Assembly: GCA_030377945.1 (NCBI GenBank)
Contig: JAUCGD010000178.1
Coordinates: 1-6,738, forward strand
Direction: 5' to 3'
DNA from: Desulfobacterales bacterium HSG17
GTDB lineage: Bacteria > Desulfobacterota > Desulfobacteria > Desulfobacterales > Desulfococcaceae
DNA length: 6,738 bases
The first letter of the stretch is position 1; every line of letters starts with the position of its first letter. Shown here one piece after another: positions 6,611 to 6,738 of this stretch. The notes under the pieces were generated by a model, which did no database searches, was not told the origin of the DNA, and saw only the letters and a list, made by a program, of their open reading frames with translations. The translations under genes and the position numbers were made by a program.

Positions 6611-6738
6611 AATTCAGCTTTTAAAATATTGAAAGAATAATAAAATTGATGTTAACAAAATATAATATACAGGACAATAATAAAATATTTTAACTGATAA
6701 TATCGGCTGTCTTTTTTAAAAGGCATAATTTTTTGTAT
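6611..6738. other. AT-rich region upstream of the helicase gene
   Basis: No gene is visible. The stretch is very A+T-rich and should contain the helicase promoter, reading leftward. An exact 11-base direct repeat AATAATAAAAT occurs at 6636-6646 and 6676-6686. On the - strand each copy contains TATTAT, five of six matches to a -10 box, but I find no convincing -35 at the right distance. I therefore do not call a promoter. Confidence 0.4.

Noticed and set aside
6661..6666. Perfect TATAAT on the + strand as a promoter -10 box
   Set aside because: The only TTGA-like hexamer upstream (6646-6651) is 9 bases away, far too close, and the window ends before any gene to be transcribed. In such AT-rich DNA the match is expected by chance.

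Overview
The window holds the promoter-proximal part of a respiratory complex I (nuo) operon on the + strand, joined to two damaged accessory genes. The order is nuoA (45-485), one open reading frame encoding NuoB, NuoC and NuoD as a single 806-residue chain (458-2878), nuoE (2962-3438) and nuoF (3443-4711). A remnant of a Uma2-family (DUF820) nuclease gene follows 11 bases later (4723-5076). On the - strand, converging on that remnant, is a DEAD/DEAH-box helicase gene of the YprA/MrfA type (ORF 6610-4889). It keeps both helicase lobes but stops matching its family near base 5018.

The nuo products would form part of the peripheral arm of complex I: NuoF (FMN, cluster N3) and NuoE (cluster N1a) as the electron-input tip, and NuoB (cluster N2), NuoC and NuoD as the quinone module. 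NuoA is a membrane subunit at the junction with the membrane arm. The iron-sulfur ligands of NuoB, NuoE and NuoF are all present. The next expected gene, nuoG, and the rest of the operon (nuoH to nuoN) are not in the window, and the helicase points the other way. They must lie elsewhere, or have been lost.

Three things stand out. First, NuoF departs from the E. coli/Thermus consensus at several residues that contact NADH, including the glutamate that discriminates against NADPH (here Val174), while its FMN loop and N3 cysteines remain. Second, the 83-base gap before nuoE is filled by a roughly fivefold 15-16 bp tandem repeat, each unit ending in a Shine-Dalgarno-like GGAG or AGGA. Third, the Uma2 and helicase genes have both lost their 3' ends and meet at about 5017-5030. 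This looks like a rearrangement scar, or an assembly chimera.

The organism is a bacterium with moderately AT-rich DNA (about 40% G+C by eye). The NuoC, NuoD and NuoE sequences resemble the E. coli-type complex I. That, the B-C-D fusion and the Uma2 remnant are compatible with an anaerobic Desulfobacterota-like lineage, but this placement is a low-confidence inference. I recognise no RNA genes, CRISPR arrays, insertion sequences or tRNAs. The last 128 bases (6611-6738) are AT-rich and hold the presumed helicase promoter region.
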